This document shows, piece by piece, positions 45,110 to 54,628 of a DNA stretch of 64,000 bases. Source of the stretch: Agathobacter sp. GTDB lineage: Bacteria > Bacillota > Clostridia > Lachnospirales > Lachnospiraceae. The position numbers were made by a program, and so were the translations under genes. The first letter of the stretch is position 1; each line of letters begins with the position of its first letter. The stretch is from contig JALEZW010000016.1 in NCBI GenBank assembly GCA_022772675.1, positions 62,001 to 126,000 of the forward strand. Reading direction: 5' to 3'. The notes under the pieces are model-generated. The model worked only from the letters and a program-made list of their open reading frames with translations, did not search any database and had not been told where the DNA came from.

Positions 45110-46318
45110 CTACACCCATTCGGAATCCGTCTCTGTCACCCTGGCATGCACGGTTCCATCCAGCATCCGGATATGAACCGTATCTCCTTTTTCTACCGAC
45201 TTTGCCGACCGGACTGCTTTTCCATCCTGCCCTTCCACAAATGCATATCCACCGCTTAACTTTCTGACCGGAGAATAGCTGTCAAGTGTTCCCGCCAGCA
45301 AAGAAAGAGTATGACGCCTGTCCTTAATCAGACTTCTCATACTATCCGTCAGCTTTTCTTCATAATCCGCTGCCCTGTGCCTGTTTTCATTCAGGCGGTT
45401 CTGCGGGCTCAGATAATGCAACTGCATCTTATCCCGGTTGAGCCGCTCTCTGGCAAAGGCAAGCTTCCGGCTTAATTCCTTATCCATCTGCTGTCTCAGT
45501 CCCGCAAGCTCTGCTATCGTCTGCCGGTAATCAAATACTGCAAGTTCTGCCGCTGCTGACGGTGTTGGTGCCCTGAGATCCGCCACGTAATCCGCAATGG
45601 TCCAGTCCGTCTGGTGTCCCACTGCGGAAATAACCGGTGTCCTGCACTCAAAAATTGCCCGGGCCACGATTTCCTCATTAAATGCCCAGAGATCTTCGAT
45701 GGAACCGCCGCCTCGTCCGACAATCATCACATCCACCCCCATCATATCAAGGGCGTGAATACCGTTTACAATGGATTCCGCCGCCCCCAGTCCCTGGACC
45801 TGCGCCGGGTAGAGAATCAGCTGTACAAAGGGGTTCCGTCTGGCAGAAATATTCCGGATATCCTGAATTGCCGCACCGGTGGGTGCTGTTACAATACCGA
45901 CTGTTTTTGCAAAAGGGGGAATTGGCTGTTTATACTCTTTAGCAAACATCCCCATCTCTTCCAGTTCCTGCTTCAGCTTTTCAAATTCCAGATATAGGTT
46001 TCCTCTTCCATCCTGCTCAATATTTCTGGCATAAATCTGGTATTTTCCGTCACGCTCATAGACTTCAATGGAACCGGTCACAATCACCATATCCCCCTCT
46101 TTCATGGGAAAAAGCAACCCCCGCTTGCGGTTCCCCGCAAACATGACAGCATCTATTGTGCCGGTTTCGTCCTTCAGTTTAAAATAAATATGTCCTCTGC
46201 TGTGATATTTGCAGTTGGAAACCTCGCCCTTCAGACTGATTTCATGCAGCATAAAATCCTGGGCAAACATATTTTTTATATATTGATTAACCTGTCCTAC
46301 AGAATAAACATTATTCAT
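45110..46318 (-). CDS. xseA: Exodeoxyribonuclease VII large subunit
   Basis: About 402 residues. An N-terminal OB-fold domain begins YSVGQVNQYIKNMFAQDF and is followed by the catalytic domain with VGIVTAPTGAAIQDI and the GGGSIEDLWAFN block, then VISAVGHQTDWTIADYVAD. It degrades single-stranded DNA. The ATG used overlaps the nusB stop (ATGAATAA); the longer frame starts at TTG and is less likely. Confidence 0.95.
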   Translation of the reverse strand: MNNVYSVGQVNQYIKNMFAQDFMLHEISLKGEVSNCKYHSRGHIYFKLKDETGTIDAVMFAGNRKRGLLFPMKEGDMVIVTGSIEVYERDGKYQIYARNIEQDGRGNLYLEFEKLKQELEEMGMFAKEYKQPIPPFAKTVGIVTAPTGAAIQDIRNISARRNPFVQLILYPAQVQGLGAAESIVNGIHALDMMGVDVMIVGRGGGSIEDLWAFNEEIVARAIFECRTPVISAVGHQTDWTIADYVADLRAPTPSAAAELAVFDYRQTIAELAGLRQQMDKELSRKLAFARERLNRDKMQLHYLSPQNRLNENRHRAADYEEKLTDSMRSLIKDRRHTLSLLAGTLDSYSPVRKLSGGYAFVEGQDGKAVRSAKSVEKGDTVHIRMLDGTVHARVTETDSEWV

Positions 46319-46715
46319 TTTTTGCAAATTTTGCCAGAACCCCGTTTACAAAAGAAGAGGACTCATCGGTTCCATACTTCTTTGCCAGCTCCACGGCTTC
46401 ATTAACAGCTACCTTAAAGGGAATATCATCATCAAACAGAATCTCATAGACTGCCAGACGGATGATTGCCAGATCCACCTTACCCATACGGCTGGTTTTC
46501 CATCCCTTTGCAGCTCCATTGATGGCCTCATCTATCTCAGGGAGATGGGAATACACATCCTGAAAGCGTTCTGTAACCATATCCACTTCATGATCCTTTA
46601 TATGATCAAGTTCCTCGCCGAAAAGTTCCAGCTGCTCTGTAAGCTCTTTTTCATCATAGAATTCCACACGAAAAAGTATTTTAAATACACTATCTCTTAA
46701 TTCTCTTCTAGTCAT
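46311..46715 (-). CDS. nusB: Transcription antitermination factor NusB
   Basis: A 134-residue all-helical protein. It begins TRRELRDSVFKILFRVEFYD and contains VDLAIIRLAVYEILFDDDIP and AVNEAVELAKKYGTDESSSF near the C-terminus, the classic NusB signature. It binds boxA with NusE during rRNA transcription. GAGGAG precedes the ATG. Confidence 0.95.
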   Translation of the reverse strand: MTRRELRDSVFKILFRVEFYDEKELTEQLELFGEELDHIKDHEVDMVTERFQDVYSHLPEIDEAINGAAKGWKTSRMGKVDLAIIRLAVYEILFDDDIPFKVAVNEAVELAKKYGTDESSSFVNGVLAKFAKNE

Positions 46716-46737
46716 TTTATCTCCTCATAATATAAGT

Positions 46738-46765
46738 AAAGGATGTCCTATGTCAGACATCCTTT
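46738..46765 (-). terminator. Hairpin between asp23 gene and nusB (weak terminator or attenuator)
   Basis: A 10-bp perfect stem (AAAGGATGTC, 46738-46747, with 46756-46765) and an 8-base loop. On the minus strand the tail is TTTACTTATATT, T-rich but interrupted. It may reduce read-through from the Asp23-family gene into nusB. Confidence 0.5.
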
Positions 46766-46797
46766 ATTATAGCATATTCTCTTTCAAATACAAAGCG

Positions 46798-47175
46798 TTA
46801 AATGTCGTTTTCCATGCTGACGCTTGCAATACGGACATTAACCACAGCAACTGTAAGCCCTGTCATATTCTCAATGGCAGATTTCACCTTTTCCTGTACC
46901 TTTGCCGAAACCTCCGGAATGCTGAATCCATATGCAATATTGATTGCAACATCAACCTTGACCTCATTGTCCACAATCTCTGTCATGATTCCCTTTGACA
47001 GGTTCTTCATGCCAAGCTTGCTGACAATCTCGTTCGTAATATTGCCCGCCATGGAACTGACCCCATCCACCTCTGTTGCGGCAAGACCTGCGATTATTGC
47101 AACAACCTCGTCTGCAATACGGACTTCCCCGACGGGATCTTCTTTTATCTGAAATGTTTTTCTGCTATCAGCCAT
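46798..47175 (-). CDS. Asp23/Gls24 family envelope protein (YqhY-like)
   Basis: A 125-residue protein. The pattern VRIADEVVAIIAGLAATEVDGV, VDVAINIAYGFSIPEV and MTGLTVAVVNVRIASVSME is the Asp23/Gls24 fold. Next to nusB its counterpart is YqhY of Bacillus, linked to control of fatty acid synthesis and envelope homeostasis. It heads the housekeeping block and has its own promoter. An AGGAGG site precedes the ATG. Confidence 0.93.
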   Translation of the reverse strand: MADSRKTFQIKEDPVGEVRIADEVVAIIAGLAATEVDGVSSMAGNITNEIVSKLGMKNLSKGIMTEIVDNEVKVDVAINIAYGFSIPEVSAKVQEKVKSAIENMTGLTVAVVNVRIASVSMENDI

Positions 47176-47208
47176 AATGCAATGCCTCCTACATGATTTA
47201 TCTATTTT

Positions 47209-47237
47209 ATTATAGCAGACTCTGTATTATTTGGAAA
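47209..47237 (-). promoter_or_regulatory. Extended -10 promoter of the asp23-nusB block
   Basis: TTTCCA and TATAAT separated by 17 bases, with TGC just before the -10 (extended -10), 34 bases before the start codon. Confidence 0.65.
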
Positions 47238-47261
47238 GCACAATTTGTACAGGAATCATAA

Positions 47262-48404
47262 CTATACGGTTTCCCCCTTGGCCACATACACCTGATAAGA
47301 ATCATTACCGGTCAGAGATTTTCCGGCAGAAATTCTTACATCCTTATCGGTGATGACATACTCTACATTTGCATTTTCACCGACAATGGTATCCTGCATC
47401 AGAACACAGTTTTTCACTTTTGCGCCTTTTCCGACATGGACACCACGGAACAGCACGCTGTTCTCCACTTCGCCTTCAATAACACATCCATCGGCGACCA
47501 TCACATTCTTTGCCCTAGAGCCCGAAATGTATCGTGTAGGGTTGTCGTCACGAATCTTTGTATAAATCTGATTCGGAGAAAACAGGGCAGTTAAATTTTC
47601 TTCCTGAAGCAGACGCATATTCTCCTCAAAATAGCTCTGGGTATCATGGATATTTGCCACATAACCGTCGTAACAGAAGCCTCTGATATCCATACGGTCA
47701 ATCTGTCTTGCCAGAAGATCCCGGACAAAGTAGGTATATCCATGAATATAGGCATCATCAATGAGATCTATCAGCAGCTTTCTGTCAACCACATAAATAT
47801 TCATGCTGAAATTAATCTCACCCTCGTCGGTGGGATTAATATAAATCTTGCTGACATGGTCGCCATTCATCCCAAGGGTGTAATATAATGCATCCCTTTC
47901 CCTGCTCTGGCGAATAAATGCCTTTGGAATTTCCTGCTTCCGGTACATAATCGTAACATCTGCGCCACTCTTAATATGTGCATCCAAAAGCTCATTGAAA
48001 TCAAAATTAAGTGCAAGGTTTGCATCGGTCATAATAACGTACTTCTGTGGCTGCTTGAGAAGGTAGCCGCGAATACTCTCCAATGCCTCGATTTTTCCCT
48101 CAAACACCTTCACCTGCTTCTGGGCAAAGGGAGGTACGATATTCAGTCCGCCGTTTTTGCGAACCAGATCCCACTCACGGCCTGCACCGAGATGATCCAG
48201 CAGGGAATGATAATTCTTTCTAACGATCATGGAAATATTGTCAATGCCGCTGTGTACCATGCTGGAAAGCATAAAATCGCAAAGACGATATCTGCTGGCA
48301 AATGGAATGGATGCCATGAGGCGCTCCGATACAAGCTCCGGTACCATACTGTCATAACTGTTTGGAAAAATAATACCCAATGCCTCTGTATTTGAATTTA
48401 ACAT
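47262..48404 (-). CDS. glgD: GlgD, non-catalytic or regulatory ADP-glucose pyrophosphorylase subunit
   Basis: A 380-residue nucleotidyltransferase-like protein with C-terminal left-handed beta helix repeats. The N-terminal pyrophosphorylase loop GGxGxRL is replaced by [12 protein letters not shown], as in GlgD. In Firmicutes GlgD pairs with GlgC and boosts its activity. Its start overlaps glgC (ATGTTAA). No glycogen synthase or branching enzyme gene follows here. Confidence 0.93.
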   Translation of the reverse strand: MLNSNTEALGIIFPNSYDSMVPELVSERLMASIPFASRYRLCDFMLSSMVHSGIDNISMIVRKNYHSLLDHLGAGREWDLVRKNGGLNIVPPFAQKQVKVFEGKIEALESIRGYLLKQPQKYVIMTDANLALNFDFNELLDAHIKSGADVTIMYRKQEIPKAFIRQSRERDALYYTLGMNGDHVSKIYINPTDEGEINFSMNIYVVDRKLLIDLIDDAYIHGYTYFVRDLLARQIDRMDIRGFCYDGYVANIHDTQSYFEENMRLLQEENLTALFSPNQIYTKIRDDNPTRYISGSRAKNVMVADGCVIEGEVENSVLFRGVHVGKGAKVKNCVLMQDTIVGENANVEYVITDKDVRISAGKSLTGNDSYQVYVAKGETV

Positions 48405-49609
48405 TGCTCCTCACCCTCCTTCACATCTTCATAAACCATGGCACTTGGACCAATCTTAGCTCCTTTTCCGATGGTCACATCTGCTGCAATCGTTGCCACT
48501 TCACCAATGCCCTCTCCCTCATGTTTTACACCGACAATGGCATTCTCCTCAATGGTTGCATTCTCCGCTATAATACAGTGTTCGACCACTGCCCCTGCTT
48601 TAATGGTAGAGTGCCCCATAACAACAGCATCCTCAACCACTGCTCCTTCTTCTACCGTAACTCCTGCAAAAAGGATGGAGTGCTTAACCGTTCCCTTTAT
48701 ATTACATCCATCTGTAATCATACAATTATCAAGAACTGCATGCTCACCGATGCGGTGTCCGGTCATACCACTGTTCCGGCTGTAAATCTTCCAGTTATCA
48801 TCAAAAAGATCAATTCCACTGTGCTCCGGATCCAGAACCTCCATATTTGCCTCCCAGAGAGATGGAATGGTTCCAACATCCTTCCAGTATCCATTGAAAT
48901 GGTAAGCATACATCTTCCGGCCATCCCGCAAAAGGTTCGGAATAATGTTATTTCCGAAATCATTCTCTGAGTTCGGATCTGCTTCATCCTCAATTAAGTA
49001 TTTCTTTAAAACATCCCAGTTAAATATGTAAATTCCCATGGAAGCCAGATTAGACTTTGGCTCCTTTGGTTTCTCCTGAAACTCTGTAATCCTGTCATTT
49101 TCATCTGCTACCATAAGCCCAAAGCGGGAAGCGTCCTCCCACGGAACTTCCATGACTGCAACAGAAAACTCCGCTCCCTTCTCCTTATGGAATGCAAGGA
49201 AATCGCTATAATCCTGTTTACAGATCTGATCACCTGACAGAATAATAACATACTGCGGATCATACCGCTCAATAAATGCAATATTCTGGTAAATCGCATT
49301 TGCCGTACCCTTATACCAGTCCGAGCCGGATGCCTTCTGGTATGGTGGCAGAACATGAACTCCACCGTAGAGACGATCCAGATCCCAGGGCTGTCCGTTT
49401 CCAATATATTCATTCAAAACGAACGGCTGATACTGAGTCAGAATACCCACTGTATCAATTCCCGAATTTACGCAGTTCGACAGAGGGAAGTCGATGATTC
49501 GATACTTTCCACCAAATGGAACTGCAGGTTTTGCAAGTTTTTGTGTCAACGCATACAGTCTGGAACCCTGTCCTCCGGCGAGCAGCATTGCAACTAGTTC
49601 TTTTGCCAT
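48398..49609 (-). CDS. glgC: Glucose-1-phosphate adenylyltransferase GlgC
   Basis: About 403 residues. The nucleotide loop [14 protein letters not shown], the substrate motif [12 protein letters not shown], and [13 protein letters not shown] near 103 are intact, with beta helix repeats at the C-terminus. It makes ADP-glucose for glycogen. I place the start at ATG (MAKEL), with AGGGGG 8 bases before; the longer frame starts at TTG. It overlaps glgD. Confidence 0.95.
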   Translation of the reverse strand: MAKELVAMLLAGGQGSRLYALTQKLAKPAVPFGGKYRIIDFPLSNCVNSGIDTVGILTQYQPFVLNEYIGNGQPWDLDRLYGGVHVLPPYQKASGSDWYKGTANAIYQNIAFIERYDPQYVIILSGDQICKQDYSDFLAFHKEKGAEFSVAVMEVPWEDASRFGLMVADENDRITEFQEKPKEPKSNLASMGIYIFNWDVLKKYLIEDEADPNSENDFGNNIIPNLLRDGRKMYAYHFNGYWKDVGTIPSLWEANMEVLDPEHSGIDLFDDNWKIYSRNSGMTGHRIGEHAVLDNCMITDGCNIKGTVKHSILFAGVTVEEGAVVEDAVVMGHSTIKAGAVVEHCIIAENATIEENAIVGVKHEGEGIGEVATIAADVTIGKGAKIGPSAMVYEDVKEGEEQC

Positions 49610-49707
49610 ATAAGTTTCCCCCTTCAAATTTCATATTGATGACAATTCTATGGTATCATAACAAAAGATAAATTCCTAGCACTTTCGCTTATTTTAGTAA
49701 CGTTTTT

Positions 49708-50481
49708 TTACAACCGGGTCTCCTCTATCCATTTCTTAATATAATCGAACTTAATTTCCAGTTTCCCATCATAGATTCTAACCGGAACAGGCTGATCCAA
49801 TCCATAGAGAATCGGCCATGAATCTTCCTCATTCTCCAGATAATACACCAGCAGTTTCTGCTGATATGGATCTAAAATCCAGTATTCCCGAACTCCTGCT
49901 TCCACATACTTCGACAACTTCTTAATATGATCTTTGCGTCTCGTGGATGGAGAAGTAACCTCCAGAACAAAATCCGGCGCACCATAAACGCCCCAGCGTT
50001 TCACCCTGTCATCATGACAGAGGATACCTACATCCGGCTGAACCATAGTTTTCTCATCACAGTCCAGCTGCACATCCACCGGAGCAATCAGTGGCTTACA
50101 GGAACCTCCATTCTCCATAATGTAATTGGCAATCTGCCTATGCACTTCTCCTGCTATCTGCTGGTGCAAAAAAGAAGGTGATGCCATGTCATAAAAATAT
50201 CCATCAATCAGTTCCACTCTCCTGTCCTCCGGAAGTGCCCGATAATCATCCACTGTATAGGATCCCTGTGTGTGAACCGGAAAACCGGCTTCTTCCCGCA
50301 CCATAAAAGATGGTTCATCAAAGACTTTCTCCAGAGCTGCCTTCGTATCATAGCGCGGACAGGTGGTCTCCCCTGAAAAAATCTTCTGTACCGTGCCTAA
50401 CGGCACCCCTGACAATTCTGATATTCTGGCATAACTGTAGCCCTTCTCCTTCTTTTTCTGCTTCATTTCCTCAATTGTCAT
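49708..50481 (-). CDS. HTH-Uma2 fusion: XRE-like repressor domain plus Uma2 (DUF820) PD-(D/E)XK domain
   Basis: A 257-residue protein. Residues 5-50 form a helix-turn-helix (GYSYARISELSGVPLGTVQK). Residues 75-250 form the Uma2 domain, with RVELIDGYFYDMASPS, QPDVGILC and FVLEVTSPSTRRKD. The Asp and the Glu-x-Thr of the last two are the expected nuclease metal ligands. The biological role of Uma2 proteins is poorly known. The HTH may bind the repeats in its own promoter, which would give autoregulation; that is an inference. AAGGAGG precedes the ATG. Confidence 0.85.
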   Translation of the reverse strand: MTIEEMKQKKKEKGYSYARISELSGVPLGTVQKIFSGETTCPRYDTKAALEKVFDEPSFMVREEAGFPVHTQGSYTVDDYRALPEDRRVELIDGYFYDMASPSFLHQQIAGEVHRQIANYIMENGGSCKPLIAPVDVQLDCDEKTMVQPDVGILCHDDRVKRWGVYGAPDFVLEVTSPSTRRKDHIKKLSKYVEAGVREYWILDPYQQKLLVYYLENEEDSWPILYGLDQPVPVRIYDGKLEIKFDYIKKWIEETRL

Positions 50482-50534
50482 ACCGATTCCTCCTTACAGT
50501 TTTTTCTGCAGCATGTATCCATATTATTTCCATT

Positions 50535-50563
50535 ATTGTACCAATAGTTCGGCATATTGTCAA
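50535..50563 (-). promoter_or_regulatory. Sigma-A promoter of the HTH-Uma2 gene
   Basis: TTGACA and TACAAT on the minus strand with 17 bases between, about 55 bases before the ATG. Confidence 0.8.
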
Positions 50564-50598
50564 CCGTTTTATATCCGTTTTATATTCATTTTATATCC
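50564..50598. repeat. Three imperfect 11-12-bp repeats abutting the -35 of the HTH-Uma2 promoter
   Basis: Plus-strand units CCGTTTTATAT, CCGTTTTATATT and CATTTTATATCC lie directly upstream of the -35 box. They could be operator half-sites for the encoded HTH protein or an AT-rich UP element. Confidence 0.6.
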
Positions 50599-50620
50599 AT
50601 CCGCTTCGCTTATATGCGTC

Positions 50621-50656
50621 AAAAAGGCAGTTCGATTATATCGAACTGCCTCTTTT
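50621..50656 (-). terminator. Terminator of the alarmone-synthetase-like gene
   Basis: A perfect 11-bp stem (50625-50635 with 50641-50651) and 5-base loop. On the minus strand it is followed by TTTTT, and on the plus strand by TTTT. It lies 15 bases after the stop codon at 50671. Confidence 0.9.
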
Positions 50657-50670
50657 CCTTATCTCTAAGG

Positions 50671-51660
50671 TTAATCAATCAGATCATTCTGAAACCGTGA
50701 AAGGTGCTCATAGGGAAGAATCAGCCTGCCACGGAAAAGTCCGCATCCATCGTTAATCAGACTATTATTGGCTGCAGAAAACATGTTCACATCCAGTTTG
50801 GAAAGTTCCAGCTGCTGAAGCTTCATTCCCCGCTCATATGCCTCATCAAAGTAGATACATTCCCCTTCCGGAATCCTGTCTCTTCTGGCACGCTCCAGTT
50901 CCTGTTTTTTCTCATAACCCAGATGATTGGCGGAACCAATTTCCGCAATGTCATCCATCTCTTTTGTGCGAAGCTGCATTTCCATATAGCATCCGGCACT
51001 ATTGTCAAAAAAAGTAATATGCAGCGAACGATATCCGTTTGGGCTTTCCTGCTCAATATAATCCCTGAAATAGGGACGCACAGCATCATCCATCAGCTTC
51101 GATGCGCTCTCTTTGACTCCTCCTGCCGGCTCAGCCGTAAACCCACGCTCCTCCAAAAAATCAGGAAGTACATTTGCAATGCGATACAAATGACTGATTT
51201 CCTCTGATTCACGATCTTTCAGACAACTCAAATGACACTTTGGCATGGAAATCACAATACGGTATGCAATCAGGTCACGAAAACAGGTCAGCCGGTTCTT
51301 AAGCTCCGATACCGACGGATAGGTTCCGTTTTTTGTATAATAGTCATAAATATATTCCACGATGTATCCGTTAAACTTTTCCTCTGCACGAATCAGGGAT
51401 TTAATTCTTCCCTTAAATGTAAAGGAAAGATACGGATACTCCTTCACCATATATTTATAAAATTCCCGGATTCTCTGGGACTGTGCCGTAAGGAAATCAT
51501 TATGTTCCAACAGACCCTCAATCTGCAGAAGAAAATTACAATGGATAAGATCCACTTCGTTATGATTTTTCTTTGCGGATTCCTTTAAATCCTCCATGTA
51601 CTTTTTTAAAATCCGAAGAACGGTATCTCCGGAATATAGATAATCATTTAATGTAACCAT
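50671..51660 (-). CDS. Small alarmone synthetase-like protein (RelA/SpoT synthetase domain)
   Basis: About 329 residues. RelA_SpoT synthetase motifs are FKGRIKSLIRAEEK (near 93), FRDLIAYRIV (near 134), NGYRSLHITFFD (about 226) and MEMQLRTKEMDDI. They retain the catalytic Asp, the GYRSLH loop and the Glu. There is no HD hydrolase, TGS or ACT domain. The 90-residue helical N-terminus and spacing between motifs differ from RelP/RelQ, so it may be a divergent synthetase. I choose the ATG at 51660 because the promoter puts transcription start at about 51689, too close to the TTG at 51687. Its AGGAG is only 2 bases away, so the start is uncertain. Confidence 0.75.
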   Translation of the reverse strand: MVTLNDYLYSGDTVLRILKKYMEDLKESAKKNHNEVDLIHCNFLLQIEGLLEHNDFLTAQSQRIREFYKYMVKEYPYLSFTFKGRIKSLIRAEEKFNGYIVEYIYDYYTKNGTYPSVSELKNRLTCFRDLIAYRIVISMPKCHLSCLKDRESEEISHLYRIANVLPDFLEERGFTAEPAGGVKESASKLMDDAVRPYFRDYIEQESPNGYRSLHITFFDNSAGCYMEMQLRTKEMDDIAEIGSANHLGYEKKQELERARRDRIPEGECIYFDEAYERGMKLQQLELSKLDVNMFSAANNSLINDGCGLFRGRLILPYEHLSRFQNDLID

Positions 51661-51695
51661 TGCTCCTACCTGTCTCTTTTGTTTCAATCCAATCC

Positions 51696-51724
51696 ATTAT
51701 ACTATATCAAAACAGGCATGGCAA
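51696..51724 (-). promoter_or_regulatory. Sigma-A promoter of the alarmone-synthetase-like gene
   Basis: TTGCCA and TATAAT on the minus strand separated by 17 bases, about 36 bases before the ATG at 51660. Confidence 0.75.
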
Positions 51725-51781
51725 AGAAATAATTATTATATTTGTAACATCTGTAATGACTCATCACCCTGTTCTGTTATT

Positions 51782-52717
51782 TCATTTTCGCTGTTTAAAA
51801 TCAATCTGAGCCAGCACAATGGCTGCAAAAATAAATATACAGCCAATAATTTCCCGGCTGCTCAGATACTGCTTAAGAATCACTGCCCCCGCCAGCACGG
51901 AGAACACAGACTCCAGGCTCATAAGCAGTGATGCAACGGTCGGATTCAGACCGTCCTGTCCCACAATTTGCAGCGTATAGGCCACCCCGCAGGACATAAT
52001 ACCTGCATAAAGAATCGGTATCCAGGCATTCCATGAGGCCAGAGAGCGGGCCCAGACCATGATTGTCTCTGCCGAGTGTCCCATCTCACTGTAAATCATG
52101 GGTATAAGACCGATGATACCACTGACAAAAAACTGGATACAGGACAAACGAACCCCGTCCACCAAAGGAGAAAAATGATCTACTGCCATGATCTGAACAC
52201 TGAAAAAAAATGCACAGAAAAGCAGCAGAATATCACTCATCTGTATCGCGGAAAATCCGTCTTTCAGACACAGTAAAAACAATCCCACCAGTGTCAGTAC
52301 CACACCACACCATATGTTCCAGCCGCATTTTCGCCCCAGGAAAATTCCCATGACTGGTACGATCAAGATGTAACATGCTGTCAAAAATCCTGCCTTCCCC
52401 ACCGATGAACCGTAGGTAATTCCCAGCTGCTGGAGAGTTGATGCCGTAAAAAGCGCGGCTCCACAGATGATTCCCCCTGTCAGAAGACGCTTTCTGTCCT
52501 CTCTGTTTTGAGGTTTTCGCTGTGTGAACCCCATCTTATCCAGAAGTGCTATGACCGGAAGTAAAACCAAGCCTCCAAGTAAAGACCGTACACAGTTAAA
52601 GGTGTACGGTCCAACAGCATCTCCTCCCTGACTCTGGGCCACAAAGGCAACTCCCCAGATGAATGCAGTCAAAAGCAGTAAAGCGGAATTTCTTATTTGT
52701 TTTTTCTTACTTGTCAT
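51782..52717 (-). CDS. DMT-superfamily (EamA) transporter
   Basis: About 311 residues with ten membrane helices in two EamA halves. It begins RNSALLLLTAFIWGVAFVAQ, and the second half ends with the conserved GYTLQ-like AYTLQIVGQDGLNPTVASLL and ESVFSVLAGAVIL segments. Such proteins export amino acids or other metabolites. I start at ATG (MTSKKK), with AAAGGA 9 bases before; the longer TTG frame overlaps the ABC ATPase gene. It is 22 bases after that gene, suggesting one operon. Confidence 0.9.
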   Translation of the reverse strand: MTSKKKQIRNSALLLLTAFIWGVAFVAQSQGGDAVGPYTFNCVRSLLGGLVLLPVIALLDKMGFTQRKPQNREDRKRLLTGGIICGAALFTASTLQQLGITYGSSVGKAGFLTACYILIVPVMGIFLGRKCGWNIWCGVVLTLVGLFLLCLKDGFSAIQMSDILLLFCAFFFSVQIMAVDHFSPLVDGVRLSCIQFFVSGIIGLIPMIYSEMGHSAETIMVWARSLASWNAWIPILYAGIMSCGVAYTLQIVGQDGLNPTVASLLMSLESVFSVLAGAVILKQYLSSREIIGCIFIFAAIVLAQIDFKQRK

Positions 52718-52739
52718 TTTTAAATTTCCTTTATGTACT

Positions 52740-53522
52740 TCATTTTTTCTCAAGGACGGACTTTAAGAAACTCTGTGTCCTTGGATTCTGCGGATGATTG
52801 AAGATATCTTGCGGCTTTCCCTCTTCAGCAATGATTCCATCTGCCATAAAGAGAACCCGGTCGGCAACCTCTCTGGCGAAGCTCATCTCGTGGGTCACAC
52901 AGAGCATGGTCATTCCTTCCTTCGCAAGATCCTGCATTACTTTAAGTACCTCGCCCACCAGTTCCGGATCCAGTGCTGAAGTCGGCTCGTCAAACAGCAT
53001 GATTTCCGGCTTCATGGCTAATGCACGGGCAATCGCCACCCGCTGCTGCTGACCTCCCGACAGACGGTTGGGATATTCATCGGCTTTTTCCAGAAGCCCC
53101 ACCTTATCCAAAAGCATCAGGGCTTCCTCTCTGGCCGTCTTCCTGTCCACCTTTTTCACAGCCACAGGAGCTGCCATCACATTTTCCAATGCTGTCTTGT
53201 GAGGAAAAAGATTAAACTTCTGAAAACACATCCCCATTTCCAGAAGTAATCTCTGCTGCTCCTTCTTGTCAATCCGGTGTATCGTCCTGTCATTTTCCCG
53301 GTGCAAAAAGAGCGTGTCTTTAATGTATATCTTACCGCTGGTGATTTTCTCCAGCTGATTCAGGGAACGCAGGAAGGTGGATTTTCCGGCACCGGAGGGA
53401 CCAATCATGCAGATTACTTCCCCCTTTCGTACCTTGAGACTGATATCCTTAAGCACCTCCAGCTCACCGAAGCTCTTTTTAATATGTTCTGTCTCCAAAA
53501 TATAGGTATATGGTTCTTGCAT
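52740..53522 (-). CDS. Polar amino acid ABC transporter ATPase (GlnQ-like)
   Basis: A 260-residue ABC ATPase. Walker A is [15 protein letters not shown], the signature is [17 protein letters not shown] and Walker B is [14 protein letters not shown]; the closing [11 protein letters not shown] is typical of GlnQ/HisP. It drives uptake with the permease and binding protein encoded upstream. [21 protein letters not shown]-like helical domain is also standard. Confidence 0.93.
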   Translation of the reverse strand: MQEPYTYILETEHIKKSFGELEVLKDISLKVRKGEVICMIGPSGAGKSTFLRSLNQLEKITSGKIYIKDTLFLHRENDRTIHRIDKKEQQRLLLEMGMCFQKFNLFPHKTALENVMAAPVAVKKVDRKTAREEALMLLDKVGLLEKADEYPNRLSGGQQQRVAIARALAMKPEIMLFDEPTSALDPELVGEVLKVMQDLAKEGMTMLCVTHEMSFAREVADRVLFMADGIIAEEGKPQDIFNHPQNPRTQSFLKSVLEKK

Positions 53523-53536
53523 CTTTTCTCTCCCTC

Positions 53537-54589
53537 CTATTCATAGACTGAAAACTTTTTCTCAATCTTATCAAAAATCCAGCTGAAAATTGCCGTAATA
53601 ATCAGGTAGATAATCAATGCCGGAACGAAGACCAGATAAGACCCTTCACTGGTCATGATATTCTTGGAAATTGTAGTAATATCCATCAGCGAGATTGCAA
53701 ATACTAATGAAGCATCCTTCAAAACCATAATAAACTCGTTGCAGACCGGTGGAATCATCCGCCGTACAGACTGGGGAATAATGACAATGGACATGGTCTT
53801 TGCGTAATTCATACCAAGAGCCCTGGCCGCCTCAAACTGCCCCTTGTCGATTGACTGGATGGCTGCACGGACGATTTCTGCACAGTAGGCACCACTGTTT
53901 AGGGCAAAGGAAATCAATGCTGCCAGAAATGCGCCCTTGTATACTGCTTCGTTATCGGCGGCGGAAAACAAATCCCGCCACGCAAATCCGAATATGCTTG
54001 GCACAGAAAAGTAGATCACAAACAGCTGTATCAAAAGAGGAGTACCCCGGAAAAAGAAAATATATCCGCTGCAGAATCTGCTTAATAATTTATTTTTGGA
54101 TATTTTTCCCAATGCCAGGAAAGTTCCTAAAATGACACCGATAATAACCGTTAATGTGGTCAATAAAATCGTGAGCTTTGCACCATGCATCACGTTTTCC
54201 CCACATCCCAGCATACGATAAGTATAGTTGACCATCTGGCCTGCTACTTTGGCCGCACCGCTATCTGCGGAATAAATATGGCCTGCGAATCCTACATACT
54301 TCTCACTGAGCTGGCTGGCGCCGGAGGATGAGAAAGAGCAGTAGCTGATCACCCCCAGACTGTTATATGTGACCGTTACGCGCTTTCTGGATCTGCCCTG
54401 ATCCTGCTTTATCAGCTTTTGCATCTGCTGGGAAGCCTGTCCTGCCATCTCTGTTCTTCCGGGTTTGATTGCCGCAAGTACAAAAACCGCAAGCAACACC
54501 AGGGCCCAGATCAGACACAGCCTTTTTGTTTTCTTTGACCATTTCGCCGGAGATACCGGCACTGCCGCCCTTTTCTTTTCATCACTCAT
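53537..54589 (-). CDS. Polar amino acid ABC transporter permease with N-terminal extracytoplasmic domain
   Basis: A 350-residue protein. The C-terminal 220 residues are a HisM/GlnP permease with [20 protein letters not shown] as the EAA loop. An extra membrane helix ([16 protein letters not shown], about 28-44) and a ~75-residue soluble segment rich in Ser and Gly precede it. Typical permeases have about 220-240 residues, so the extension is unusual. It might contact the binding lipoprotein. Confidence 0.9.
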   Translation of the reverse strand: MSDEKKRAAVPVSPAKWSKKTKRLCLIWALVLLAVFVLAAIKPGRTEMAGQASQQMQKLIKQDQGRSRKRVTVTYNSLGVISYCSFSSSGASQLSEKYVGFAGHIYSADSGAAKVAGQMVNYTYRMLGCGENVMHGAKLTILLTTLTVIIGVILGTFLALGKISKNKLLSRFCSGYIFFFRGTPLLIQLFVIYFSVPSIFGFAWRDLFSAADNEAVYKGAFLAALISFALNSGAYCAEIVRAAIQSIDKGQFEAARALGMNYAKTMSIVIIPQSVRRMIPPVCNEFIMVLKDASLVFAISLMDITTISKNIMTSEGSYLVFVPALIIYLIITAIFSWIFDKIEKKFSVYE

Positions 54590-54628
54590 ATCTGTTTCTC
54601 CTGTTTTCCAACTTCTGTATATGGTTTT

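Noticed and set aside
49610-49707. Promoter for glgC
   Set aside because: Several TATGAT- or TAGAAT-like hexamers occur, but none has a fitting -35; too weak to list.
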